Part shown: positions 10,904 to 22,708 of the stretch, one piece after another
Position numbering within the stretch: the stretch's first letter is position 1
Layout: the number at the start of each line of letters is the position of its first letter
Source of the DNA: Mauremys mutica
Lineage: Eukaryota > Chordata > Testudines > Geoemydidae
Assembly: GCF_020497125.1 (NCBI RefSeq)
Contig: NC_059094.1
Coordinates: 4,753,733-4,817,732 of the forward strand
Direction: 5' to 3'
DNA length: 64,000 nt
Program-made: the position numbers and the translations under genes
Notes under the pieces: generated by a model
Told to the model about the DNA's origin: nothing
Databases searched by the model: none
What the model saw: only the letters and a program-made list of their open reading frames with translations

Positions 10904-10975
10904 AGTCCTAGCTTGGTGTTACCCAGGAGGTCAGACTGGATCCCAATAGCCCTTTCTGGCCTAAGAATCTAGAGA
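10904..10975 (+). mobile_element. Old CR1-like LINE, 3' end
   Basis: The text CCAGGAGGTCAGACTGGATC then CCCTTTCTGGCCTAAGAATC is the 3' end of the same LINE. Its spacing relative to 10476 is what one expects if the MITE is removed. Confidence 0.7.
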
Positions 10976-11386
10976 CTTTTTAAATTTCAAAACTTTGTTA
11001 AAAATTAAAAATGTGAGCTAAAAAAATCAGGATTTTGTAAAAATGTTACTGATGATTCCCTATTTTTCCAACACCTCTATTTATGGGCTTAGACAAATGC
11101 CCTGTACAAATGTGGCATCCATGCTCAGCATGGATTTTCAAAGGGTCATAACACAGCTAAGAAAAAAATAGTCTTCATTATAACCCCCAAAGCTGCATTC
11201 CTCAGAGAGGGCTATTTCGCTGCCCAGCGCCAACCTTTGACTCACAGCTGTTTCCACTGTAGAGCCGGGTGGGTTTTCAACGACACCTGAACTTGTTTAT
11301 GAATAATAGGGAAAGTGCATATTTTCACTCATACTCCAAAACGTCAGTACTAGTTCACTTCAAACTTTCCAGAACAACTCACCTTC

Positions 11387-11561
11387 TGGCTGTATTTTCA
11401 AGAAGCCTTATTGAGGGCGCAGGAACAAGCCATCCCGATGTGCAGAAAGAAGAGCAAATATGGCAGGTGACCAGCTTGGCTTAACAGAGAACTCTTCGGT
11501 GAGCTTAAACACAAAAAGGAAGTTTACAAGAAGTGGAACCTTGGACAGATGACTAGGGAGG
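11387..11561 (+). mobile_element. CR1 internal fragment
   Basis: This matches the CR1 ORF2 linker region also present at 8165-8350 (…GGAACAAGCCATCCC…, …CAGCTTGGCTTAACAG…, …AAGAAGTGGAA…, …GACTAGGGAGG). It has a frameshift and stops, and is cut off at an LTR-like start. Confidence 0.8.
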
Positions 11562-11745
11562 TGTAGCAGGATGGTTCCCTGCTCCTGCCCTGAGGCATTT
11601 AAAACAGCTCTGGAGGAGGGCTGTGGAAGGACAAGATGCCTGGGCTGATTGGGAGGAAGCAGGCTCAGCTGGGGCCATGCCCCAATCAGGGCCCAGCTGG
11701 CCCTATAAAGGCTTGAGCCAGGAGCTCCAGCAGACAGGTAAGGTA
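11562..11745 (+). mobile_element. LTR-like fragment
   Basis: It starts TGTAGCAGG and contains GGGCTGATTGGGAGG, CCAATCAGGGCCCAGCTGG (a CCAAT-type box) and then CCCTATAAAGGC (a TATA-type box). This promoter layout is typical of an LTR U3 region. No terminal CA or target duplication was found. Its right side is replaced by CR1 sequence. Confidence 0.5.
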
Positions 11746-11755
11746 ATAAGGGGAG

Positions 11756-11838
11756 ATATATACCAATCTCCTAGAACTGGAAGGGACCTTGAAAGGTCAT
11801 CGAGTCCAGCCCCCTGCCTTCACTAGCAGGACCAATTT
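11756..11838 (-). mobile_element. CR1 3'-end fragment, minus strand
   Basis: The segment contains AACTGGAAGGGACCTTG and GTCCAGCCCCCTGCC, the reverse complement of a CR1 3' UTR subfamily. It abuts a plus-strand CR1 at 11839, giving a head-to-head join. Confidence 0.75.
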
Positions 11839-12391
11839 TTGCCCCAATATTCGGCACTAGTGAGGCCACATCTGGAGTATTGCATCCAGTTTTGGGCCCC
11901 ACACTACAGGAAGGATGTGGATAAATTGGAGAGAGTCCAGCGGAGGGCAACAAAAATGATTAGGGGGCTGGGGCACATGACTTATGAGGAGAGGCTGAGG
12001 GAACTGGGGTTATTTAGTCTGCAGAAGAGAAGAATGAGGGGGGATTTGATAGCTGCTTTCAACTACCTGAAAGGGGGTTCCAAAGAAGATGGATCTAGAC
12101 TGTTCTCAGTGGTACCAGATGACAGAACAAGGAGTAATGGTCTCAAGTTTCAGTGGGGGAGGTTTAGGTTGGATATTAGGAAACACTATTTCACTAGGAA
12201 GGTGGTGAAGCACTGTAACGGGTTCCCCCTAGGGAGGTGGTGGAATCTCCTTCCTTAGAGGTTTTTAAGGCCCGGCTTGACAAAGCCCTGGCTGGGATGA
12301 TTTATTTGGGGTTGGTCCTGCTTTGAGCAGGGAGTTGGACTTGATGACCTCTTGAAATCTCTTCCAACCCTGATCTTCTATGATTCTATGA
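11839..12391 (+). pseudogene. CR1 LINE 3' part with ORF2 C-terminus
   Basis: Beginning at the [16 protein letters not shown] block it encodes the last ~150 residues of CR1 ORF2. It runs in one frame to about 12220, where the frame shifts near CCCCCTAGGGAGG, so the LDKALAGMI end is out of frame. The 3' UTR ends in ATTCTATG repeats at 12391. Confidence 0.9.
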
Positions 12392-14814
12392 AAGACCACA
12401 GGTGGAAATCTCAGCTGAAAAAGTGAATGTTTCAGACAATTATGAGCATCTGAAAAAAGGGGGTTAGAATGGAAACTTATTTGGCCTTAGCCATAGCAGT
12501 CCCTTGCTCTCACTTTAATTATCAAATATTATCATGCATCAGCTACGGTAGCAGTTAAAATCCAGCTCCCCAAACCTTCCACACACATTTACCTGCAAGT
12601 AGTCCCACTCGAGTACATGTGTTTGCAGGATCGGGGTCTAGCGTTCTGTAACCACATCTCTGAGGAAGTTGTTAGTGGCCTACATTGAACGCAGGTTCTT
12701 GGGATTTAAAACAACAAGTTTCTAGTATCTGAGCTACAGAATGAAGCATGAAGCCTGTCACAGACTCATAAATCTCTGTACATAGAGTAGCCACTAGAGG
12801 GGGACGGAGAGCCACATACAAGCATGGGTTACATTTGTAACTCAGTTTTAAACTAGAAGATCCAATCCTGCAGTCCTTATACAGACACCACTCACTGATT
12901 TTAGTTAAGGTCTGCAGCGTTGGGCCCTATGGTAGTTTTCTGTAATGCTCCCTTCACTGAATTACCAAACCAGTCCCCCTGCGTGCAGTCCCACTGCGCA
13001 GCTTTCAGAGGAGGGTAAAACCACAGTCCTGACCATGTGGCTCATTGAAGAGCCCCCAGCACTAATCAGAAGACCCTTTGGTTTTGATCAAGTTCCGGTT
13101 GGGGTACTTACACTCTGCTAACCCAGATTTCCCCTACGGTTTCCATTGAACGTGGCACTCTTGTCACCTCCTGTCCTCACACCGTTACTCACTCCGATTC
13201 ACCTTGTGTTGTGGGGAATACCAAGTATTTTGAAGTCTTTCAGTGTGAAAAGTGGCAAGATGCTATTCTGCATAGTTATGGGAGATACTGCCTTGCATGA
13301 AGGGGAGGAAAGGCCAAAGCTGGCATGGAGGTAGGTACCTCCTTCCCTGGGTTCTGAAAGAACAGACACTGCAGACGATTTTTCTGTCAGTTCTTGCAAT
13401 CTGTGTATCTGTCTTTCTCTGGCAGCCTGAATCCCTGCCCATGTTTCTCGTGGTTTCAGCTGGCTGTGAAAACGATTCTATGGGAGAACAGGAGTCTGTT
13501 CACTCTTCTTGCATGTGCCCCAGTTTCCAGCTCTCAGAATGTGCCATGGTCAAGTGAGTGGTGTCAGTGAGTGGTGTCATTCCTGGACTGATGGCAGGGG
13601 AGCCTCTGGTGAGAGATGGGCAGTGTTTGCACCAGACTGTCACTGTGGAGAGACAATTACAGACCTCAGTCCAGCTAGGCTAATGAAGCCAGTCACCCGA
13701 AAAGCCCTGCTGGTAAATGGCAGGGTGGGAAGGCATCTCCTTAAGGGCTGATGTTCCCTGTAATGATGGAATACTTCTCCTCCAGCATTTCTCTTTGTGA
13801 TGGGGCTCCCAGCTCTCACTAGCACATCACCCCCATGGAGAGAGCCATGTTCAGAGCCACACCTGTCGCCCTTCGCTTAGCTCATCCACGGCTTTTCTCA
13901 ATACAGTTGCTTGTAAGGCCACCTTCAGCTGGGACAGAGCTGGGATCTATCGATAAGCATTTTAAGTGCTATAGCTGGATGATGCTGTGGTGGAGGAAGG
14001 AGATGAGACCCTATCACAGCTGACACACTAGGGCTGCAGCGTATTAAACAACCCAGGGCGCTCCGAGCTGCCCCCAGTTAGAGCCGGTGAGACTTGCCTG
14101 CCAGCCTATCTGCAGTGAGGAAACTCACCACCATGGTCCCACTGTTGGAGGAAGGCTGCCAGGTCAGTGGTGTCTCCGTCCCATAACCACTGTCCTTCCA
14201 TGACTGCTTAGCCAGCTCCTCCTGGGAGACACACCTGAGCAAGGAAGGTGTCCAGGCCGGCAAGGATCCCCTGGCTCCTTGCTCCACCTATCCCAGCCCA
14301 CTCACAGTGGCAGGTGCAGCTAAGGGCAACTGACAGCTTGGCTCCAGGTGGCTTTTTATCCTGTCCTTCGTCATAGCAGAGAACTGTAATAAAACCCAGC
14401 CACAGAGCTTGGCTTCCCTCACCTCTCTGAGGCACCACCCCACTGCCTGGGGCTCTGTAGCATCAGGCTGACAATTGTTAGTAAAATAATAACATTAAAC
14501 CAGCTGCTGTTAACTCAAAATGCAGCTCTTTTCCAGCCCCTCGGCCTGCCCTGAGTGTTTTTGCCTCTTTGTTGGGGGTTTACAATCCCATTGGCCTAGT
14601 TCTCAGAATGATTTTCCCTCCTCTGCTGGTGAGTGGAAGAATTCACACACTCACACCAGGGGGCTCTGAGCCGGCAGGGGGCCGGGGCACTAACGGGACT
14701 TGCTGCTGTCAAAGCACAACGGAAACTACTGGGAAAAGAGAGAATCTTTTATTCTTTGAGCTCTTTCATTTTACAGCCATCGTAACTGTTCCTTGTAACA
14801 ACAGGCGGTATTAG
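12392..14814. other. Unassigned non-coding stretch
   Basis: No repeat family or gene is recognised. Open frames are short and overlap on both strands without motifs. Confidence 0.5.
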
Positions 14815-14870
14815 TCACTACTATTATTATTTATGTGTACGATCACAGCACTTAGGAGCCCCAGCAGCAT
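14815..14870 (-). mobile_element. Short old SINE/LINE 3'-end fragment
   Basis: The segment TATTATTATTTATGTG followed by GCACTTAGGAGCCCC resembles the reverse complement of the family seen at 34908-35160 (…GTACAGCACCTAGCG…). Confidence 0.45.
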
Positions 14871-14993
14871 TTCCAGGTGGAAATGGGGTTTTGATGTTGA
14901 CAGTCGCCCTTTGCTCCATCGTCTGACACCAGTGCCTTGTTCTGCCGTTAGTCTTGGCAGTCCATCGATCCGATGATGACAAATCTGTGCAGG

Positions 14994-15917
14994 TCATCTG
15001 TTGTTGGTCTCATGGGGTGCCCTCTGATGGCTGTACAAGCCAGTTCTAGAGGAGCACATTTGGCTGCAGAGGGTGCATGGGAAGTTCGCGGTCAGTGGGT
15101 TGTGCGCTGCTGGTGCTCTGTGACGTCATTCGCGTGCCTCTTGTAGACGCCGGCAGCGGCCTGCCTCGAAGGCGATACAGGTATTCCTGACTGCTGCACG
15201 CCACTGTGTTCTGTCGCTGGCGGCGTCCTCAAGGTCCCTGGGTTTGATACTGCTGTACTGCAGATTGGCTTTGATGATGTCCTTGTAACGTTTCCGTGGA
15301 TGACCTATATGCCGGATGCCCTGGGAGAGCTCACCATAGAGAAGCTGGCGGGGGATTGTGTTGGCATCCAGGCGGCTGACATGACCGGTCCAACGTAGCT
15401 GTGACTTCATGATCATCATTTCGATGCTTGTCATCTGGGCTCTCTCGAGGACCTCGAGATTGGGCACTTCGTCTTGCCAGCGGATCTTCATGATGTTGCG
15501 GAGGCAGCGCATGTGGAATGCTTCGAGCTGCTTGATGTGACGCCTATATAGTGTCCATGTTTCGCACCCGTACAAAAGAGATGAGAGAACAACAGCTCTG
15601 TACACAAGCAGTTTTGTTGACATCCGGATGTTGTGGTGGTTTAAAACTTTGACACGCAGACAGCCAAGCGCCTGGCTTGCTTTGGATATTCGTGCATTGA
15701 TCTCATTATCCAGTGATCCATCACTGGATATGACACTACCCAGGTATTTAAAGTTCTCCACTACTTTCAGCTGAGTGCCGTCAATGGAGATACTTGGGAC
15801 AGAAGCATTTGATCCAGGTGCAGGTTGATGGAGAACTTCTGTCTTTCCGAGGCTGATAGTTAGTCCGAAAAGTTTGTCATTAGTAGCTGCTAAGCAGTAG
15901 CAGATGTCCAAGGCCAT
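14994..15917 (-). pseudogene. Non-LTR retrotransposon reverse transcriptase, C-terminal half, nearly intact
   Basis: An uninterrupted minus-strand frame from 15917 to 15126 (263 codons) encodes the end of a LINE-type reverse transcriptase. Visible are a GKTEVL block, NFKYLGSVISSDGSLD, KASQALGCLR, LVYRAVVLSSLLYGCETWT, LEAFHMRCLRNIMKI, QLRWTGHVSRLD and a tail that the RTE/jockey-like groups often share. The catalytic FxDD block is upstream and absent, so it is truncated at about 15917. Downstream of the TGA at 15126-15128 the same frame stays open for 43 more codons to a stop at 14994. That extension holds a C-x2-C…H-x4-H motif with GLYSHQR, the usual C-terminal zinc finger. The TGA is therefore probably a CGA decay. 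The clade is uncertain, but it differs from CR1. Confidence 0.82.
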
Positions 15918-17148
15918 GCAGGTTGGCTTCTTGCTAGAGGGGAAATCAGTGATGTGAGCCTTGGCATATTCTGTAATTTGTTTTGTTTACACTATATATG
16001 CCAGCCCTAGCACAGAGGTGGTCACAAATGGCACACAAACAATCCCCCCTTAAAGGGATCTCAGCCCAAAAGCCACTGCCTACTTCCTAGGGAATGACTC
16101 TGCCTCAAGAATTGATTCTCGTTAGAGATCCTGCAAACTCTACTGCAGCTTGTAACAGAGAGCCCCCTCCATGAATCTGTAATGACAGATCTAATGGCAA
16201 TACATAGCACTTCTTCAGAGATGAACCATGTGCCTGCATGCTTAGAAGAACTTGTAAGAGCAATGTAGCAAGCCCATCTGGGGACTGCTGCCACCGCAAC
16301 CAAAGCTGTAGAGCATCTCTCCCCACACTGACGTGCTTGGGGTGCTGCCCAGTGCAATTCAAATCTAATGAAACTAGAGCTGGGCCTAGACCCAAATGAC
16401 TGAATGTGGGAGACATTCAGCTCCGGTTCTGGAACTTGCAGCTTCTGTTCCTCTCTAACTGTCCTCTGAACATTTAATGTGAATACGACCGATGGAGGGG
16501 TTCAGGCACAGGGAAAGGCCTAAAGAAGGAGGTGCTTGCATCAGGACTGTGCTCAGTGCTTGGAATATTCTGGCAATGTTCCCAGGGCTTGAACTGGGGT
16601 CATACATGGCTGCAAGGTACATACCCGCTTTGTCTGAACCCTGCTGTGCCCTTCAGAATCTCAGCTTCCGCTCCAGACCAAAGTGTGGCTCTGGTCCTTG
16701 TAGTTGTGAAGAAAACCTTCAAAATGCGAAGAGGAGAACAACCAGCGCTCTGCTCTGCACTCAGAGGGAAGGACTAGCTCTGGAGGGTACAAATTGCCCG
16801 GTTTGTTCCAATGGGGCCTTAACGCTGAATAATTAATACTTAACTATCTCCCTGCTGATGAAAGCATGAGAGACCAGAGCAGGGGAGCAGAGCATGAAGA
16901 TCTTTATCTGCACTGGGAATGATGGCTTCTTCTGGCACGTGGGAGACTCCTGCTAATTGTTCCCCCTCCAAACAGGCAGATGTCCAGCTGTGGGAGCCCA
17001 TGTATGCACTGAAGGTCTGTGCCATCTCCTGTGCATGGCTTCGCTTTCTGCTGTCTGACGGGGAGGCTCAGGCCCAGTCTGTGCTACACAGTTATGTCAG
17101 TGTCCACACTGCAGCTTGTCCTACCGATGTAAGTGCCCCACTGCACTG
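15918..17148. other. Unassigned non-coding stretch
   Basis: No gene or known repeat was recognised. Short open frames on both strands have no motifs. Confidence 0.5.
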
Positions 17149-17300
17149 ACATAATAAGGCTTTGTCTACACCAGCACTTTTGTCGGCAAAACTTTTGTCA
17201 TCTGGGGTGTGAAAAAACCACACACGCCCCCGACTGACAGAAGTTTCACTGACAAAAGGGGCGGTGTGGCCAGCACTGTCAGCTGGGGAGTGTCTCCCAC
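17149..17300. mobile_element. GTCTACAC-ended MITE, left part
   Basis: The segment TAAGGCTTTGTCTACACC, then TTTGTCGGCAAAACTTTTGT and GACAAAAGGGGCGGTG, is a terminus type also seen in reverse at 61751-61770 (GTGTAGACAGGCC). The right end was not located. The GC-rich DNA to about 18035 may be part of the same element. Confidence 0.5.
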
Positions 17301-19217
17301 TCACAGAGCTACCGCCGCGCACTGGGGGTGGTTGATGATGTCAGCAGGAGAGCTCTCCCTGCCGGCATGGAGCGGCTACACCGGAGCCCTTGCAGCGGCG
17401 CAGATACAGCCTAACTCCACCTCCCCAAGAGGCACAGGGCTTCCGTCAGACCATTAGGGTGATGCATCGGCTGTTGGCTGTCTTGTCAATTTCACAGCTC
17501 CACTGGCTCCCCAGCCGGGCTGCTGCCAGGTCTCTGCTCCAAGCCAGGCTGCCACCCAGACTCCCCGCTCCGTGCCCTGCTGGGAGCCCTGCTGCCTCCC
17601 TGGGGTCCTGGCTCCATGCTCCCTGCTTGGAGCCTGGCTGCACCATGGCACCCGGCTACCCCATGGCTCCCATCTGGGAGTCTGGCTGCCCCCCAGCTCT
17701 TGGCTCCCTGCTCTCTGCCAGGAGCACAGCAGCCAGCTGCACTCCAGGTGCAGATCTCCCCGCTGGAGGCGAGAAGCCCTGGGCGGGTTTGCCCCCTCTC
17801 CCAGTGCAAAGCCCAGGGGGCAGCTGGGTCCCCGGCAGGGAGCTGAGAGCCCCCAACACTGCCACTCTTCAGTTGGTGGAAGCGCCCGGAAGTCGACACT
17901 CACAGTTGGGAGCCAGAGCCGCTCCAGACAGCGTGAGGTGCCCCACAGAGCCTCTGCCGGCAGAGCCCTGCAATGTAGCTGCGTCCTACGCTGAGAGGTG
18001 TTTTCCCTGCATGATGTTAGCTATGTCGATGGACACGCTTCTGTCGACACAAGGGGGGGTTGTCAGTCAGGGAGGTGGTCTTCTCACACCCCTGGCTGAT
18101 GGAGCTGAGATAACTAGGGGGGTGCACATAGGCCATTGGAGGGAGGCTTTGCCGGGAGGGCTCCCGGGCTGGGAGCTGAGCCCGCCTCTGACAGTGTCTT
18201 ACCTGGGGACCGAGAAGAGTCATGGCCCCTCTGTAAAGGGGACACAATGTGCAGCCTCCCGAGGGGAGTCAAGGGGAGGAATTCGTTAGTGTCAGCGCAG
18301 CATTGCTAGTGGTAGACGGGCTGCTCCCTGCTCCTGCTGGCTCTGCCTGAGGGCACTGCCCTTTCCACTCAGCTGGCAGAGTCCTCACTACGGGGCACAA
18401 TGCCACCCCAGAGAATATCCCTGGCATAGGGGCCTCTACATGCTGACCCCAGGGGCACAGGGGACATGCTGGGGATGGGTGGGAGGGGATTGCATGCACG
18501 GGAGGGCTGGGCTGCAGCCTGGCAGCCCAGGTGGGGAAGGTGAAAGCTGCTTGCCCGTGATCCTGGCATGGGCCCCACGCTGGCTCCGGAGCGGCTCAGG
18601 TCACAGGGAGCCAGCCCGGCGGGCGGGGGTCTGCTGTCCCTGGCTGTCGGGCACAGCTGAGCACTCGCCCCTCGCTCCTGCGCTGACTGGCTCCCGCGGA
18701 GGGGGCAGGCTGAGGCCCGTGGGCAGAGTCGGAGCGGTTACGTGGAACGACAGGCTCTGCTGGAAAGGAGAAGAAAGTGGAGGTGCAGGCGCTGGGGGGC
18801 GGCGGGGGGAGGGGGCGCTGTCCCACGGGGCCGTGATGCTTCCTTTGTCCAGCTTCTCCCCCAAATCAAACCAGTTCAGACATGGCCCCCAGCAGCTCCC
18901 TGACGCACCCGGCCTACTCCTCGGCCCTCTGTAATCCTGTCAGATCCTCACAGCCCTGATACAATCCCAGGCCTTTCACAGCCGTGCCCAGGAGCGCGGG
19001 GAAGATCACACGCCTCGCAGGAAAGGCGGAGAGTGTGTGGAAGGACGTTTGTCTCCCTGAGCAAAGCTTTGGTCGCACTCTCCCTGCCTCCCTTTCATGT
19101 GCTTTCAAAGGCAGCCTGATGTTGAAGGGAGCAGCTCTTTCCAGTCACAGAACTTCCCCGACTGCCTGAGTTTGTGCTGAGAGCAGCAATCAGAGCCACT
19201 TTGTAGCACACAGGGAG
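17301..19217. other. GC-rich unassigned stretch
   Basis: A long open frame (17390-18289, +) and several antisense frames exist. They are rich in Pro, Ala, Gly, Trp and Ser and arise from recurring CCTGGCTCCC/TGGGAGCC words at 17490-17930. I see no domain and treat them as non-coding. Confidence 0.5.
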
Positions 19218-19315
19218 AGAGAGAGAGACAGTGATACACATACACACACACACGTGCACACACGTACACACACACTAACACATGCACATATACACACACT
19301 AACACACACACACCT
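19218..19315. repeat. (GA)n/(AC)n simple repeat
   Basis: A GAGAGAGA run is followed by interrupted ACACAC tracts (19230-19315), with CACA-rich decay to about 19480. Confidence 0.9.
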
Positions 19316-19480
19316 CGAGGTAGAGAGAAACCGACACACTTGTAGAGGCACAGACAGACACATCCCTGCTGAGACAGAGACACACGCCTACGCATGGAGA
19401 CACGCATTCAGAGACGTGCACAGAGACGGGGAGGCAGATGCGCACATGCAGAGCTAGGCACATTCGCAGACATGCACACA

Positions 19481-20268
19481 CCAGTTCGGTTCAGCTCTGC
19501 TCCATGGCAATGACACTCTCTTCAAATGCTGCCCAAGTGCAAAGGGACCCCCTTGATCTGGGCCATCAAGAGAAGAGTAGTTTTGCAGCGGAGCCCCGTG
19601 GACTCGGGCTGTCCGGACCAGCGCAGCAGGGAGTGAACAGCAAAGGCCAGACAGCCTGATTCTGTTGGCCAGTCTACCAAGCTGGTCTTTTCTTTCCAGG
19701 GCTTTAAGGAGGGACCATGGGGTGGGTTGGTGCCTTGAGGGCTACTGGGAGGGTTGGTGGTTTCAGCTCCGTGCCAGTCAGTGGTTTTGTCTTTGGAGCA
19801 TGTGATGAGAACAGGACACTGGACTTGGTGAGAGCTCTTGGCTTTTGCAGGAACGGGTACGAGTCCCAAAGTGATGGACAAGATACCTCGAGACTGGGTA
19901 GGGGCTTTTTTGGGGGCACAAACCCAAATAAAAAAATAAACTTGATATCAGCCATCCACGGTGAATGGGGCTTCCAGCGGTCTGGGTCTCCGGTGCCCAT
20001 GTGCCACCCCAGTCTGTGCCTCCCGGTGCAGCGCCGTGCCATCTCTGCCCTGGCTCTCCTTCCCAGGCCCAGGCCCAGGTGTCCTCATCACTTTCTGATG
20101 AAAACTCCTTTAGCATTTTCGATAGCTGGAAGAGTGATTCTCACAGCCCCAAGTGTTTCGGCTCCTGGAGTAGAAAAGGTTTCCCCTTCTCAGCCTCTGC
20201 CTGTCATCGTGCTCCTCTCTGCGCTCAAACTGTGCTCTGGATTTGCCTGATTCTGTATTGGGCTAGTG
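19481..20268. other. Unassigned non-coding stretch
   Basis: No gene or repeat family was recognised here. Confidence 0.45.
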
Positions 20269-20579
20269 CAGGGGTAGGCAACCTATGGCATGCGTGCCGA
20301 AGGCGGCACACGAGCTGATTTTCAGTGGCACTCACACTGCCCGGGTCCTGGCCACCGGTCCAGGGGACTCTGCATTTTAATTTAATTTTAAATGAAGCTT
20401 CTTAAATATTTAAAAAACCTTATTTACTTTACATACAACAATAGTTTAATTATATATTATAGACTTATAGAAAGAGACCTTCTAAAAACGTTAAAATGTA
20501 TGACTGGCACAGGAAACCTTAAATTAGAGTGACTAAATGACAACTCGGCACAGCACGTCTGAAAGGTTGCCAGCCCCTG
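20269..20579. mobile_element. hAT-type MITE, 311 bp, with perfect 8-bp duplication
   Basis: The termini CAGGGGTAGGCAACC and GGTTGCCAGCCCCTG are inverted repeats with one mismatch. GGCTAGTG flanks both sides (20261-20268 and 20580-20587), a perfect 8-bp target duplication typical of hAT. The body is AT-rich with no coding capacity. Confidence 0.93.
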
Positions 20580-20587
20580 GGCTAGTG

Positions 20588-21059
20588 TCTGCCCTGGCGT
20601 TGTTGAGGGGTGTGATCTTCCTGGGCTGAGATCCCTGGCATGCCGGCTTGTTTCTGAGCTGTCCCTCGCAGTGACTGGTATTGTGGTTGTGTTAGGTGTT
20701 GTCTGGCGTCTAGGTGTTGTCTTGAGCATCATCCGGCTTTGGGTGAGGTTGTTTGCTCTTCTCGGCAGGAGGTCCCTGAGACCTGGCAGTGAGGTTTGAC
20801 AGGAGTGGGTTGAGTTCTTGGCCCTCTGGCATTTTGCTGCTCTGGTTGAGGTGATGCCAGATGCTGAGTGTGGTTTCTTTATGTTGATAAGGAGGGTGAA
20901 TTGGCTCAGATCTGCTCTTCAGTCAGCATAGCAGCCACTCCTCTGTACACGGAGTCCTTAGTGCGGAATGGGAGGCGTAGACTTTCCATTGGGTGCCGCC
21001 CCAACCGATACACACAATGCAGAGCCAAAGGGAGATTGTTTTCTTCATTCTGGAGGCCG
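20588..21059. other. Unassigned non-coding stretch
   Basis: Nothing recognised. Confidence 0.45.
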
Positions 21060-21348
21060 AAACAAAAATGATTGGGGGGAGGGGGCGTTTTGTTTTCAGG
21101 TGTTTTTCACTTTTTTTGTTTATTTAATAACTACAGCTAAGCGCCAAAACAAATTGTTGTTTTGAAAGAGAGTCAGAATGTTTGGTTTGAAATGAACTGT
21201 TCCTACTTTTTCAGGGGAAAAAAATCCATTTTGGGGGCCGAAACTATTTGCCCAATTCAACCCGAAGTCACAGATTGTTTCAGTGCCTTGAAAAATGCTT
21301 CATTTTGGCAGATTTACTATTGGGCAAAAAATGTCCCCCCAGCTCTAA
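21060..21348. mobile_element. AGAGCTGG-ended MITE, partial
   Basis: The right end AAAAATGTCCCCCCAGCTCT is the family terminus. The body has TTTTCAGGGGAAAAAAATCC and GGGCCGAAACTATTTG words. The left terminus is not clear. Confidence 0.55.
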
Positions 21349-21541
21349 TACAGTGCTAGGGAGTGAGCCTGGCCCTGGAGAACCAATCTAACAAAGTGGC
21401 AGCAGCTGGGTAGGGAGGTGAGTCTGGCACCGAGCAATGAGAGCAGGCAAAGCTCATGTTTTGGGGTCCTCCCGCCATGAGGCCAGGAGTCAGCACGGAG
21501 CCCCCAGAACATGGGCCTTTCCCCAGGAGACTGCTCCCCAC

Positions 21542-21756
21542 CAGGGGCGGCTCTAGACATTTCGCCACCCCAAGCACGGCATCATGCTGCGGAGGGGCGC
21601 TCTGCCGCTCGCCAGTCCCGCGGCTCCGGTGGACCTCCCGCAGGCACACCGCCGAAGGCTGCCTGCCCGCCACCCTCCTGGCGACCTGCAGAGCGCCCCC
21701 CGTGGCTTGCCGCCCCCAGCACGCGCTTGGCGTGCTGGGGCCTGGAGCCGCCCCTG
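21542..21756. mobile_element. hAT-type MITE of the GGCGGCTCYAG family, 215 bp
   Basis: The ends CAGGGGCGGCTCTAG and CTGGAGCCGCCCCTG form an inverted repeat. The flanks CTCCCCAC (21534-21541) and CTCCCTAC (21757-21764) match at 7 of 8 bases. The internal CCACCCCAAGCACG is shared with the copies at 23809 and 54465. Confidence 0.88.
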
Positions 21757-22708
21757 CTCCCTACACCCCACGTGGCACAGGGCCCCCCGCTGCCAGGCTG
21801 GGTCTGGCTGGTGCTGAGTCGCAGCAGCCACATTGCGCTGACTCGACGCCTGCAGCAGCAGCACAGTAACAGGGCCACCTCCTGCTGAGCCAGAGAGCTC
21901 GGGGCTGCCCGGCTGGGGAGAGAGGCCTTGGCATTGTCCCACAGTGACGGGCACTGTGGGTGGCAGAGCCTTAGGCAGGCTGCCAATCCCGGAAATGGGG
22001 CACTCCACTATGGAATCCCATGGGGCTAGCTGAGCTCTTGGGAGCGACAGGCTGAACCACTGGCACAGTGCGCCAGTGTGCAGGGGTTGCTGGCGCATTC
22101 TGAGCCATGGGCCGGCATTGCTGCTTGGGGCAGTGCAGAGACCTGGGAGGAGAGGCCAGTGCAGGGTGCATGCTTCTGAAGATGGACCAGCATTGCCATG
22201 GCAGCCTCTCTGGCTTGGTGCAACTGCTGCACTGGTCAGGGCAGGGATGAGTTACATTCCTGCACCCCCACCATGCCTGGGCTCCACATCGTGCTCACAA
22301 TGCTCATGGTACAGAGCCAGAGAGGTTAAGGGACTCACCCAAGACTGCACCATGAGTCAGTGTCAGAACCAGTGGAGCTCCCAATGCTCTGTACACACTG
22401 CTGAAGTCTCTGGGTCATGCAGGATGTTCCAACTTCTTGCCCCAGTACAGGAAGCAGGGGAGAAAGGGAAGAGTGCTCAGTTTGGCGCTGCTGCCTGTCC
22501 TGGCTGATCTGATCCAGGCACAAATTCCCGAGATGCTACGTCCCTCCCCAAAGGCAGGTTGGATTCACTGCCGTCTCCTCTTTCCCTGCTGCTCTGAGTC
22601 AGCTCTGGCCACTTGTGAGGCACAGGCTGCAGGGACAGGACCAGCAGCGGGAGGGGGCATTGAACAGTGGGGAGGCATTTCAGGCTCCAGTTGGTGCCTG
22701 GGAGGAAG
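21757..22708. other. Unassigned stretch with a possible MIR-like piece
   Basis: Around 22315-22400, AGAGGTTAAGGGACTCACCC followed by GTCAGTGTCAGAACC resembles the reverse complement of a MIR/CORE-SINE. The rest is unassigned. Confidence 0.4.

Noticed and set aside
17390..18289. 299-codon plus-strand frame
   Set aside because: Low-complexity Pro/Ala/Leu/Gly sequence with overlapping antisense frames, no domain, and a start inside MITE-like DNA.
19105..19481. Cys/Val-rich and His/Thr-rich frames
   Set aside because: They are translations of the (AC)n/(GA)n simple repeat.
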